Shown here piece after piece: positions 9,603 to 16,350 of a stretch of 58,920 nt of DNA (positions are counted from its first letter, which is position 1; every line of letters begins with the position of its first letter). The notes beneath the pieces are model-generated. The model saw only the letters and a program-made list of their open reading frames with translations. It did no database searches and was not told the DNA's origin. The DNA comes from a virus. A program made the position numbers and the translations under genes. The stretch covers positions 1 through 58,920 of IMG/VR virus record IMGVR_UViG_3300027782_000095; one strand, 5' to 3'.

Positions 9603-10429
9603 TAATGTGATTTTAATTTATGTTTGTTATCTTCTAACCAGTGTATAAGAGCTATTGCTTCTTCTTTTAAATAGGGAAGGTCATATTGTATTAGATCAAG
9701 GACAATAGGATTACCATCAGTATCAAGAGCAGATATAGGATTGTCAAACCTATCGCGTCCTGCCTCCTCAAACAATATGTGATGAATTGTGAGAACACCA
9801 GGATTAAGTTTAGGGTTATGCTTAAGAATAATAAACAAATACATACTAAGCTGAAGAGCATAGTGATTAAGATGACAATCATCAAGATGACTGAGAGGAT
9901 AAGACATTTTTTGTGTCTTTCCTTCCCAATTAGTAAATCCTTCAACTTTAATTTCTTTATTAGTTTTATAATCTGTTATATGAACTTTACCATCTACCAC
10001 TTCCACAAGATCAGACTGACCACATACACCTGCTGAACGAAGGTACACCATGTGTTCTGGATAGATGCCTTCTTTAAGCTTTTGTTCTGGAGAATATTTT
10101 ATTCCTTCCACTTCAATAGGTTTAAACACTGGCACTGTTACACCATGTCTTTCCATATCTCCTATTTGACACAAGTCATTCTCTCTTTGATTATGATACC
10201 ATGTGCCAAGATCTGTAGCACGTTTAGCTTCTGACTTCCAAGCTTCTTTAATTTCTGCAGGTGTCATTCCATACCACTTACTCTTTTTACTTTTAGCCAC
10301 TTTAGATGCTATAGTTTCTGCATCAAATGGTTGTTTAAATTGTGATATTAAACTAGTGACACTTAACCAATCAATACCATCTTCACTTGTATATTTGTGA
10401 TTGTGAGGTGTAAATTTTAATCCACTCAT
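9602..10429 (-). CDS. PD-(D/E)XK family nuclease
   Basis: With the start at ATG 10429 (sharing ATGA with the upstream stop) the protein has 275 residues. A longer start at 10486 would overlap the previous gene by 61 nt and add a Lys/Arg-rich leader. It begins with a target-recognition-like domain (DWLSVTSLISQFKQPFD). The catalytic core is CGQSDLVEVVDGKVHITDYKTNKE: Asp of QSDLVEV, Asp of ITDYKT and the following Lys form the D-xn-DxK signature of the RecB/Cas4-like superfamily. A C-terminal helix pair includes YALQLSMYLFIILK, the usual motif IV Gln-Tyr helix. It is probably a DNA processing exonuclease or endonuclease linked to packaging, since it sits with phoH and terL. Confidence 0.78.
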   Translation of the reverse strand: MSGLKFTPHNHKYTSEDGIDWLSVTSLISQFKQPFDAETIASKVAKSKKSKWYGMTPAEIKEAWKSEAKRATDLGTWYHNQRENDLCQIGDMERHGVTVPVFKPIEVEGIKYSPEQKLKEGIYPEHMVYLRSAGVCGQSDLVEVVDGKVHITDYKTNKEIKVEGFTNWEGKTQKMSYPLSHLDDCHLNHYALQLSMYLFIILKHNPKLNPGVLTIHHILFEEAGRDRFDNPISALDTDGNPIVLDLIQYDLPYLKEEAIALIHWLEDNKHKLKSH

Positions 10430-10755
10430 AGTCCTAGCTTTTGATTTAATTGATTTTCTTCTTCTTCTGTTAGTTCTGCTTTCCATTTACCAAGAGGACA
10501 ATCTGAACTAAGTGCTCTTGTTTTTAAAGATAGAGAACATCCACATCCTCCTAGTTTTTCATTGCAACAAGGATGTGTTCCTTTAACAAAACACCCTTCA
10601 CCTTGCACATCTAGAAGTTCACAACTTAGGCAAATCTGCATTCTTTGTTGTGCAATCTCTTCTACATCTTCTTTCTTAAAAACACTATTCGTTATCCCCT
10701 CTATTATCTGACCCTTGTTCTTCCATATCTTTATTATGTTTTCTTTTAGACTCAT
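10426..10755 (-). CDS. Cys-rich putative zinc-binding protein
   Basis: A 109-residue protein with nine cysteines in ICLSCELLDVQGEGC, PCCNEKLGGCGCSLSLKTR and DCPLGKW, arranged like two interleaved zinc sites. An N-terminal helix (KENIIKIWKNKGQIIEGI) and a Glu-rich C-terminal helix flank it. Similar small Cys-rich proteins are widespread in Bacteroidota phages. It overlaps the IHF-like gene by 71 nt in another frame and the nuclease by 4 nt. Zinc binding is inferred from the spacing; the cellular role is unknown. Confidence 0.65.
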   Translation of the reverse strand: MSLKENIIKIWKNKGQIIEGITNSVFKKEDVEEIAQQRMQICLSCELLDVQGEGCFVKGTHPCCNEKLGGCGCSLSLKTRALSSDCPLGKWKAELTEEEENQLNQKLGL

Positions 10756-11116
10756 CTTTGTGCAGTTTAATAAAATCTTTACGTTGGTTTTCTTCTTGAA
10801 TTATATTTCTTAAATTTCTTAAATCAAATAAATTCTCAGCTATTTTAAAACGAGCAGTCATTTGCTGCATGCCTTTTTGTTTATTGGTCTCTTCCCATTT
10901 CTCAAGACTATTTATCTTATCTTCTAATTTCCAATGTTTGATGGTAAAGTCCCCAAGATTGGTGAGATGTATTCTTTGATGTTTTAAAGACGATAGACTT
11001 TTTCTCACCTCCTCCCAATAAAAAGATGTTACATCTTCTATTATATTTTCCCCAATGCCAGTTATTCTACTAGTATCAGATATTAATGTTTTAGCTTTTT
11101 TAGGATGTAGCAACAC
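10685..11116 (-). CDS. HU/IHF-like DNA-binding protein
   Basis: A 143-residue protein. The first ~70 residues match the HU/IHF fold: two helices (ISDTSRITGIGENIIEDVTS, FYWEEVRKSLSSLK) followed by the beta motif RIHLTNLGDFTIKHW, which corresponds to the GFGTF-type strand of HU. The usual beta-arm is replaced by a helical, charged extension to the C-terminus. Atypical IHF-like genes next to a winged-helix gene are typical of crAss-like phages. It likely bends DNA during packaging or replication. The start overlaps the upstream gene by 17 nt. Confidence 0.7.
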   Translation of the reverse strand: MLLHPKKAKTLISDTSRITGIGENIIEDVTSFYWEEVRKSLSSLKHQRIHLTNLGDFTIKHWKLEDKINSLEKWEETNKQKGMQQMTARFKIAENLFDLRNLRNIIQEENQRKDFIKLHKDESKRKHNKDMEEQGSDNRGDNE

Positions 11117-11465
11117 TTAAAAATTTAAAATCTAAAAGAATATTACCATCACTATGAATATTTAAAATAGGATTAAGAACTATTTTCTTTTTATTTTTTC
11201 CTTCTTTTATAATCATACCTTTCTTTTCCAACTTAGCTAAACAATTACGTGCACTTTGTGGAGAAGAAAATATCTTCTTTTCAAATATTACATTACAAAA
11301 GTTGGTGAGTTCTTGCTCTCCTTCAATAGCTAAATAAGTGAGACAATCAAGTTCAGCATTGCTTAATTGTACATATGTTAAATAGCAATGCGTAATAAGC
11401 TGGTATTTTACAATACCCCACTTATCCATCTTTACTTTCTTATCCACTTGGTTTACAATAGCCAT
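11100..11465 (-). CDS. Winged-helix DNA-binding protein
   Basis: A 121-residue protein with a helix-turn-helix core: LSNAELDCLTYLAI (helix 1), ELTNFCNVIFEKKIF, then SSPQSARNCLAKLEKKGMIIKE as recognition helix and wing, followed by a basic hairpin KNKKKIVLNP. This resembles transcriptional or replication regulators with a MarR/DnaD-like wing. The gene begins one base into the stop codon of the GNAT gene. A regulator of the structural operon is plausible but not shown. Confidence 0.62.
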   Translation of the reverse strand: MAIVNQVDKKVKMDKWGIVKYQLITHCYLTYVQLSNAELDCLTYLAIEGEQELTNFCNVIFEKKIFSSPQSARNCLAKLEKKGMIIKEGKNKKKIVLNPILNIHSDGNILLDFKFLSVATS

Positions 11466-11905
11466 TATAATTCTAATTTAAAACTTATGTATTCTTGCTT
11501 TGTGCCAGTCCAATCTTTATAAGATAGGATTGGAATGGCTCCAAAGTTTTCAAATATTTTCCAACAAGCACCTATACAGGCCTCTCCTGTAAGAACACTA
11601 AAGCCAGCTTCTAAACCCCACTCTATAGTCAGCTTAACTAAGTCATGACCATATCCCTGTCCTTTTTGTGTAGGAATAACAGTGAGACTATTCATATGTA
11701 ATACATTAGATGATTTCCAAGATAGAATGATTTCTCCCACTATCTCTTTTCTTTCATCTTTAAGCCATATGCCTTGGATGTTATTTTCTTCCTCTAGCAT
11801 GTATGTCTTATAACTATTATCCTTTCTTAGTTCTCTAGGTTGTTCTTTTTCAAACTTAAAGGTTTCTTTATAATCTTTAAGTTTATATAAAGGGGTTGTT
11901 GGCAT
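11465..11905 (-). CDS. GNAT family N-acetyltransferase
   Basis: A 146-residue protein with the acetyl-CoA-binding motif A in LTVIPTQKGQGYGHDLVKL (QKGQGYG is the Q/RxxGxG/A element) near residues 75-95. It is preceded by a beta strand (LHMNSLTVIP) and followed by the helix-strand FSVLTGEACIGACWKIFENFGA. The substrate cannot be told from sequence. It probably modifies a host or phage protein; its place among head genes suggests a structural or regulatory target, which is inference. Confidence 0.78.
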   Translation of the reverse strand: MPTTPLYKLKDYKETFKFEKEQPRELRKDNSYKTYMLEEENNIQGIWLKDERKEIVGEIILSWKSSNVLHMNSLTVIPTQKGQGYGHDLVKLTIEWGLEAGFSVLTGEACIGACWKIFENFGAIPILSYKDWTGTKQEYISFKLEL

Positions 11906-11908
11906 TGA

Positions 11909-12265
11909 TTACTTTTTAAGACCTCTTGATTTAGTCTGTTCTTCTTCTACAGGTGGAGCAGGAATAGGTTCTTCAGATCTTAACACTTGATCACCCACTT
12001 TCAATCCTGCTTCCACTAATTCTGGGTTGGCATCAAGATCTTCTTGTGTAAGATTGTAAGGTGTTCCTTGTGGTTGTGTTTGGCTAGGATTGGTGGCATT
12101 ACCTATAAAAGATAGAGCCTTGATTTCCTCAGCTCTAGCCACAGCTAATCTAGTGTTTAATTCTTGAAGCTTTAATTGAACCTCTTTCACTTCAATTTGT
12201 TCTTCCATAAAAGCAATCACTTGTTCTTTACTTGGAGCTTGTTGCTCATTTACTTGTTCTGACAT
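11909..12265 (-). CDS. Helical hypothetical protein
   Basis: A 118-residue protein with a long amphipathic N-terminal helix (EQVIAFMEEQIEVKEVQLKL to about residue 50), an Asn/Pro/Gln-rich linker, and a Pro/Glu-rich tail ending in SRGLKK. It looks like a small accessory head protein or chaperone; nothing more can be supported. The gap to the GNAT gene is only three bases. Confidence 0.55.
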   Translation of the reverse strand: MSEQVNEQQAPSKEQVIAFMEEQIEVKEVQLKLQELNTRLAVARAEEIKALSFIGNATNPSQTQPQGTPYNLTQEDLDANPELVEAGLKVGDQVLRSEEPIPAPPVEEEQTKSRGLKK

Positions 12266-12283
12266 TTTGGTTTATTTTAATTG

Positions 12284-12406
12284 TTATATAATACCTTTTG
12301 ATTTAGCTACAGGTTCACCTATTCTTTCCATTGCTTTCTTAACAGATTTACATACAGCTTTCTTAATTTTTTTAAATAGCTTTTTTTTAATTTTATTTTT
12401 TAACAT
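12284..12406 (-). CDS. Lys-rich 40-residue peptide
   Basis: A short frame of 40 codons beginning MLKNKIKKKLFKKIKKAVCK in which 14 residues are lysine. The N-terminal 26 residues form a cationic amphipathic helix; the tail is GEPVAKSKGII. The start follows an A/T-rich leader and the frame fills the gap between two operon genes. It could be a DNA-condensing or membrane-active peptide, but no function is established. Confidence 0.5.
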   Translation of the reverse strand: MLKNKIKKKLFKKIKKAVCKSVKKAMERIGEPVAKSKGII

Positions 12407-12420
12407 AATATATAGGGAAA

Positions 12421-12738
12421 TTAAAGAATGATGTCATCATCGTCACCAAGTGATAAGTTTAGATCAATCCCCCCATCCATCATATTTATATAAGACTCCC
12501 ACTTATTTATAAAGTCTAAATAGTGTGTATCTAATATAAAAGTTTCCCCTGTATTAGTGAATATACTAGTGCAGTTGTATGAAGGCTCCCCCAACTCATC
12601 TGTACTCATCTTAGCTGCTGTCACTACACCTATATCAATAGCAAATGGTAGCCACTTACCACCATCATCATTAAGACCTAGTAAATTCATTTCTGTAGGA
12701 TTGATTGTATGACAATGCACTTTACATCTGTGTATCAT
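12421..12738 (-). CDS. Hypothetical protein with acidic tail
   Basis: A 105-residue protein beginning MIHRCKVHCHTINPTEMNLL with a beta-rich core (GKWLPFAIDIGVVTAAKM, SIFTNTGETFILDTHYL) and the acidic end LSLGDDDDIIL. No family is recognised. It starts on the last base of the preceding gene's stop codon. Confidence 0.58.
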   Translation of the reverse strand: MIHRCKVHCHTINPTEMNLLGLNDDGGKWLPFAIDIGVVTAAKMSTDELGEPSYNCTSIFTNTGETFILDTHYLDFINKWESYINMMDGGIDLNLSLGDDDDIIL

Positions 12739-12971
12739 TATAGTTGTTGTTTAGATTTACGTGATTGATTGTATTGATTGTAATTCATATACCTACTCCT
12801 GTTATTAGCCTTTATCATCTGCATAGCCATAAGTCTATAAGCTATCCCATCTCTTACATCCACCACAGGTACTTGTACTTCCTGACCCCATTTGTTTCTA
12901 CCCACCCTATAATGAGAAAGAAGTTCTTCTTCCCCCTCTTCAGTTAGTTTTCTAAATTCTGTCTGGTTCAT
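12738..12971 (-). CDS. Hypothetical protein, first gene of the leftward operon
   Basis: A 77-residue protein beginning MNQTEFRKLTEEGEEELLSH with a basic, Asn/Tyr-rich end (RYMNYNQYNQSRKSKQQ). It is the promoter-proximal gene of the leftward capsid/packaging operon. No function can be assigned. Confidence 0.55.
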   Translation of the reverse strand: MNQTEFRKLTEEGEEELLSHYRVGRNKWGQEVQVPVVDVRDGIAYRLMAMQMIKANNRSRYMNYNQYNQSRKSKQQL

Positions 12972-13183
12972 AATATAATATACTTTAAATGTTTAAACTT
13001 AACAAATTTAATTATATATTATATACACCCCTATAATTAAATATCCCCACTTTGTTAATACATCTTACATATCCCCCCACTATTGTGTTAGAAGATGTAA
13101 TGGGGTATTCATGAGCAACCCCTACTCTGTTTTGGGGAGTGTGTGTACCCCCTCAACAATGTCACCTAAAACTCAAATATAAA
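12972..13183. promoter_or_regulatory. Divergent intergenic control region
   Basis: About 210 nt separate the leftward packaging operon from the rightward accessory arm. On the minus strand TAAATTTG (13003-13010) matches the Bacteroidota -7 consensus TAnnTTTG, 32 nt before the first leftward start, but no TTTG is found 19 nt further upstream. On the plus side there is a CCCC...GGGG dyad (about 13111-13126) and long runs of pyrimidines. The region must hold promoters for both directions; the exact sites are unproven. Confidence 0.5.
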
Positions 13184-13501
13184 ATGGAACAGTCAACAAA
13201 CAAACCAACAGTTCAATCTTTTGACGCTATCATCTTGACTATCGATGACGAAGCTCGTCCAAAGTCAAATGGCAAGCACTTCCTTCTTTGCGAAGTGGAG
13301 TTCAAAAGTGGTGCTTTATTAGGGAAGAAGTTCTTCGCTAATCGTACATTAGGCCCAAACAAAACAGAGATTTCTGTGGGACAAGATGTACAAGTGTTAT
13401 TGTCTTTTGCTGAAAGAGATGGCGTGAAGCGTCCTTTCTTTGAGATCAGTACCAGTCGTGTGGCAAGTGCAGAAGAGATTATGGATTTATTGGGTGCGTA
13501 A
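13184..13501 (+). CDS. Small OB-fold-like protein, probably highly expressed
   Basis: A 105-residue protein starting MEQSTNKPTVQSFDAIILTI. The ATG at 13184 is preferred over one at 13139 because it follows the A-rich ACTCAAATATAAA leader and the upstream extension is Cys/Pro-rich and unlike the rest. The core alternates strands (HFLLCEVEFKSG, LLGKKFFANRTLG, ISVGQDVQVLLSFAE, KRPFFEISTSR) in an OB-like pattern with Lys/Arg-rich loops, so single-stranded nucleic acid binding is possible. Codon choice resembles the capsid gene. A strong terminator follows at once, so the gene forms its own unit. Confidence 0.72.
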   Translation: MEQSTNKPTVQSFDAIILTIDDEARPKSNGKHFLLCEVEFKSGALLGKKFFANRTLGPNKTEISVGQDVQVLLSFAERDGVKRPFFEISTSRVASAEEIMDLLGA

Positions 13502-13510
13502 TCCCATTGT

Positions 13511-13549
13511 AACAGTATGCATAGTAATATGTGCATACTGTTATTTTTT
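13511..13549 (+). terminator. Strong intrinsic terminator
   Basis: A perfect 11-bp inverted repeat (AACAGTATGCA at 13511-13521, TGCATACTGTT at 13532-13542) with a 10-nt loop is followed by an A and six T residues. It ends the unit holding the OB-fold-like gene. Confidence 0.88.
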
Positions 13550-13604
13550 AGTTTACACCATTGGCTCTGTCCAATGTTATTATATATTGTTTTTTAGTTT
13601 ACAC
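13544..13604 (+). repeat. Pair of 15-nt direct repeats before a mini-gene
   Basis: TTTTTTAGTTTACAC occurs at 13544-13558 and 13590-13604; the similarity continues as [C/T]ATT. A small hairpin (CATTGG/CCAATG, about 13558-13576) lies between them, and the second copy ends 27 nt before the ATG of a 30-codon frame. They may be phage promoter or operator elements. Confidence 0.5.
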
Positions 13605-13631
13605 TATTCACTCACAATCTAAAACTTATCT

Positions 13632-13724
13632 ATGTTAGCAACTATCTTAGCTAATGGAACTGTTGTAATCGTTAAGTCTCTTGTAGATGTAATGACTACA
13701 GCAGAAGATGTACGCAATGCGTAA
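13632..13724 (+). CDS. 30-residue mini-protein
   Basis: A frame of 30 codons encodes MLATILANGTVVIVKSLVDV followed by MTTAEDVRNA. Codon use resembles that of the highly expressed gene upstream, and an A-rich leader precedes the ATG. It could be a leader peptide for the structured RNA downstream or a tiny membrane-associated protein. Nothing is recognised. Confidence 0.45.
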   Translation: MLATILANGTVVIVKSLVDVMTTAEDVRNA

Positions 13725-13781
13725 TACATCTCATCCAGAGAGAGCTCATCTCTGTTAAACCACTGAGTATCAACTAATTGT

Positions 13782-13812
13782 GTGTGTGTTTATCTATGTG
13801 GTAGACACACAC
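13782..13812 (+). other. Long RNA hairpin after the mini-gene
   Basis: GTGTGTGTTTATC (13782-13794) pairs with GGTAGACACACAC (13800-13812) over 13 bp including two G-T pairs around a TATGT loop. The following TCTTTATTCTTTC is only weakly T-rich, so it may be an imperfect terminator or the first element of the structured RNA. Confidence 0.6.
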
Positions 13813-13844
13813 TCTTTATTCTTTCATCTAATTCAAATAGCACT

Positions 13845-14418
13845 AATATAGACCACTTTTGGTGGCATTAGATAGCTATAATATATGTTTAATGCATCAT
13901 CTCTACTTCACAAGGGTAGACAAATGTAATATATTGTAACCAGGTAAATAAGCATATTGCTAAATAACCTGAATAATTATGATAAGATAGAAATAGGTTA
14001 TAAGGTATGCTAGCAATACTGAATATAAAACATTATAGTTCCTATTATTACATTTGAATGCAGAGTGGACAATTCTATTCTAGGTTATTGGTAATCCTTA
14101 GAAATCATTCAGTTTAATCCAGTATGTCTGTTTAATGCAATCTGGTAATTATGACATACACACACTTAATTCCCTGGAAAGGGTTGTACAGCTTGTAGGC
14201 CATTGTACGTAATGTAAAACAACCTTCTGAATGATGCTAACAGCATTAGATCTAAGCACATCTATAAACTGCTCATTTTATTTAACCACACTATTAGTCG
14301 TATAAAGGACTGATATGCAACACAGATGTCTTCTGGAGTGGTGTTATTATATAGGATTTCTAGCAGTTAGACTTCATTTAACTGTGGCTTTAGTGGTGAT
14401 GCATTAACCACTGTTTTT
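13845..14418 (+). ncRNA. Candidate large structured RNA (~570 nt)
   Basis: This gene-free stretch holds many nested perfect helices. ATCTAAT and ATTAGAT flank a CCAC/GTGG hairpin at its 5' side. CAAATGTAATA (13921-13931) pairs with TATTACATTTG (14046-14056) and encloses CAGGT/ACCTG, AATAGG/CCTATT and GTAT/ATAC stems. ATCATTCAG (14104-14112) pairs with CTGAATGAT (14227-14235) and encloses GTATGTC/GACATAC (14122-14128 with 14153-14159) and a CCCT-GGAA-AGGG hairpin with a GNRA tetraloop (14172-14183). ATGCT/AGCAT follows. TTAATGCATCA near 13889 can also pair with the 3' end near 14398. An intrinsic terminator closes it. The size recalls the ROOL and GOLLD phage RNAs, but identity was not tested and the 5' end is a guess. 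Confidence 0.6.
14392..14418 (+). terminator. Terminator of the large structured RNA
   Basis: AGTGGT (14392-14397) and ACCACT (14407-14412) form a 6-bp stem around GATGCATTA, followed by G and five T residues. The loop bases can also pair with 13889-13899, so the 3' hairpin may compete with a long-range closing helix. Confidence 0.65.
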
Positions 14419-14448
14419 ATTTCCCCAAACATTAAAAATTATTTACAA

Positions 14449-14694
14449 ATGAAAATGGAACTTACACGTAATGCTGACAACAAGGTTGTTGGCTACAAAC
14501 TAATTAAAGAAGAACATGACGATCTAGAAACCTTTGAAAGGGTGAGAGACATGTACTTTTGGGCTTTGGATCAAGAAGTATTGGTGTATGATGGTAGAAA
14601 GAGTGATGATGATGATAATACAACAGAACTCAACTTTGCTACTAAAGCACACCATAAAGAAAAAATGGACAAAATCAATTCTCCAATCATTTAA
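14449..14694 (+). CDS. Hypothetical acidic protein
   Basis: An 81-residue protein beginning MKMELTRNADNKVVGYKLIK, with a YDGRKSDDDDNT acidic loop. It starts after TTATTTACAA, an A/T-rich leader. No family is recognised. It is the first gene after the structured RNA and may share its promoter by read-through. Confidence 0.55.
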   Translation: MKMELTRNADNKVVGYKLIKEEHDDLETFERVRDMYFWALDQEVLVYDGRKSDDDDNTTELNFATKAHHKEKMDKINSPII

Positions 14695-14705
14695 ATTCAT
14701 TTAAC

Positions 14706-14927
14706 ATGAAATCTCTTATCGCAATCCTAATCTATTTAGGAACATTTATGGGTCTTTTTTTACTTATGTCTCTTATTGGCTTGTTATGGATGGATAGTTA
14801 TCATTCTATTATCTCTGACAATCCATGGTTTGTGTTATACACTATATTCTTTGGTTGGTGGATGGCTATGCTACCCACGCGAGAATATTATATAAAACAT
14901 CATCATTATTTCAAAGAAGCTTTTTAA
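14706..14927 (+). CDS. Small two-helix membrane protein
   Basis: A 73-residue protein with two hydrophobic segments: residues 1-27 (LIAILIYLGTFMGLFLLMSL) and about 42-58 (WFVLYTIFFGWWMAML), ending in a His/Tyr-rich basic tail. An inner-membrane location is expected. It belongs to a run of membrane and lipoprotein genes; a superinfection-exclusion role is only a guess. Confidence 0.6.
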   Translation: MKSLIAILIYLGTFMGLFLLMSLIGLLWMDSYHSIISDNPWFVLYTIFFGWWMAMLPTREYYIKHHHYFKEAF

Positions 14928-14984
14928 ATTGAATGCTAGTGTAATAGCTAGCATTCTTATTTTCTCATTTAATTATTTAAACAC

Positions 14985-15323
14985 ATGAAAAAGTTATTAA
15001 TTATCAAATCATTAATCATTATTGTTGTTATTGCTATTATAGCATTTACTACATCTTGTTCTAAGCCTAATCCTTATGATTGTCCACCAGCTGTAAATGC
15101 AAATAAGCAAATTCATACAGAAGATATGGAAAGTCTTGTTAAGACAAGCCAGCTCGTTTCTATTGCAATAGCTGATACAGTGGATGGTAGAGTGACATAC
15201 AATGTTTCTTTTCCTGATGGCACTGTATTAGACTCTATGTATGCTGAAGAGATCGCTAATGGTCTTATTACAGGCAAATGGGATTATAATGAAGATTTAG
15301 CAATCATCACTCACATCTTCTAA
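14985..15323 (+). CDS. Small lipoprotein
   Basis: A 112-residue protein with a classical lipoprotein signal: MKKLLIIKSL start, a hydrophobic stretch to about residue 22, then FTTSCSKP with the lipobox Cys25. The mature part is small and acidic (TVDGRVTYNVSFPDGTVLDS). It should be anchored in the host cell envelope. The function is unknown; such phage lipoproteins often alter surface entry, which is inference here. Confidence 0.65.
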   Translation: MKKLLIIKSLIIIVVIAIIAFTTSCSKPNPYDCPPAVNANKQIHTEDMESLVKTSQLVSIAIADTVDGRVTYNVSFPDGTVLDSMYAEEIANGLITGKWDYNEDLAIITHIF

Positions 15324-15367
15324 ATTCTTACTCTTTTAACAATTATTTTTCACTAAATCAAACCAAA

Positions 15368-15520
15368 ATGAAAACAATTATCGTAGCTATTACAGCAGTG
15401 TTATTCTCTTGTAACAGCTCAACTAACACAACCTCTCCTTCTATGGATAGTGTTAAAGTGGCTAACGACACAACAGTTACTCATTGTGGTGCTATTCCTA
15501 AAAAGGACAGCACGAAATAA
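15368..15520 (+). CDS. Tiny lipoprotein (50 residues)
   Basis: A frame starting MKTIIVAITAVLFSCNSSTN has a short hydrophobic signal and lipobox Cys15, followed by a Thr/Ser-rich 35-residue mature peptide ending KKDSTK. The ATG follows the A-rich leader AAATCAAACCAAA. It repeats the theme of the previous gene at smaller size. Confidence 0.6.
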   Translation: MKTIIVAITAVLFSCNSSTNTTSPSMDSVKVANDTTVTHCGAIPKKDSTK

Positions 15521-15526
15521 ATAAGT

Positions 15527-15601
15527 GAGGGCTCATCTGTGCACTATTATCATACTAGTATATTATAGTATACTATGTTTATAGGTCATTAGTGAGCTCT
15601 C
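15527..15601 (+). other. Structured spacer, possible terminator or small RNA
   Basis: GAGGGCTCA soon after the lipoprotein stop can pair with TGAGCTCTC about 60 nt later. The enclosed bases hold a second hairpin made of TACTAGTATA and TATAGTATAC-like halves. A weak CTATTTTAT tail follows. It is either a transcription end or part of the RNA-rich arm. Confidence 0.45.
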
Positions 15602-15635
15602 CCTATTTTATGGTTTGATTGATAATCAATTAGTT

Positions 15636-15872
15636 ATGAAAAAACAGCTATTATGGAGTTTTTGGCTATTAATGAGCATATTATGGTGGTTATCTCTATC
15701 CATATATATCATTGTATTTAAACTACCATCTCAATTACATCAACTGGGGCAAGAACATCCTTGGTTTATTGTAAATCTATTGGCAAGCATAGTAAATATA
15801 ATTGCTTGTGTATACATAGGCTCAATCATGCCATCAACAAATAAAAATCATTACACTCCAACTAAATTTTAA
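15636..15872 (+). CDS. Small two-helix membrane protein
   Basis: A 78-residue protein with two hydrophobic helices: LLWSFWLLMSILWWLSLSIY (residues 4-23) and WFIVNLLASIVNIIACVYIG (about 43-62), both Trp-rich at the membrane edges. The ATG at 15636 is preferred to 15615, which adds MIDNQLV and overlaps a TTGATAATCAA dyad. Its organisation resembles the gene at 14706. Confidence 0.6.
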   Translation: MKKQLLWSFWLLMSILWWLSLSIYIIVFKLPSQLHQLGQEHPWFIVNLLASIVNIIACVYIGSIMPSTNKNHYTPTKF

Positions 15873-15875
15873 AAA

Positions 15876-16136
15876 ATGAAAGTATCTAAAGAACTATTTG
15901 TTATGTTGGCAAAGGCAATGTCAACAGATGACGTTATAGAAAAAATGGAAGAAACCATTAATAAATACAAAGAAGCAAAAATGTTGAATATTGATCTTGA
16001 TGACGCATTAGAAAGCTTACATATTGCTACACATCTATTCATTATGAACTCTATGGAGAAAAGTCCAGATGAAATCATAAAAGAAATGAACAAAGTGGAT
16101 CAACGTGTTAAATTCTTTGACACAGAAGTAAACTAA
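15876..16136 (+). CDS. Hypothetical helical protein
   Basis: An 86-residue, almost entirely helical protein (ELFVMLAKAMSTDDVIEKME at the start; a central LDDALESLHIATHLFIMNSM). No DNA-binding or catalytic motif is seen. It lies four bases after the membrane-protein gene and is probably co-translated with it. Confidence 0.58.
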   Translation: MKVSKELFVMLAKAMSTDDVIEKMEETINKYKEAKMLNIDLDDALESLHIATHLFIMNSMEKSPDEIIKEMNKVDQRVKFFDTEVN

Positions 16137-16142
16137 TTATGG

Positions 16143-16349
16143 ATGGGGAAAGCCTGGCGATCATATCAAAGGGCTACCTATTTAAATTTTATAGTTATGA
16201 TAATGTGTTTAGTAAATTCAATAACTAAAAAACGTATGCTTGTCACTAGAGTTACATTAGACTATTTTATTTGTGATAGAGTGAATTATATATCTAAAAA
16301 AGATGTAGCACTTGGCAAATATTATATCGAAATGCTAGTAAAAGCTTAA
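16143..16349 (+). CDS. Uncertain small protein, possible frameshifted gene
   Basis: The frame encodes 68 residues; the convincing part is the C-terminal half (MLVTRVTLDYFICDRVNYIS to LGKYYIEMLVKA). An ATG at 16139 opens a different frame (MDGESLAIISKGYLFKFYSY to FSKFNN) that stops at the AACTAAAAAACG run exactly where the second frame takes over. The true product may be the downstream part alone, or a fusion made by slippage or broken by an indel. No family is recognised. Confidence 0.4.
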   Translation: MGKAWRSYQRATYLNFIVMIMCLVNSITKKRMLVTRVTLDYFICDRVNYISKKDVALGKYYIEMLVKA

Positions 16350-16350
16350 A

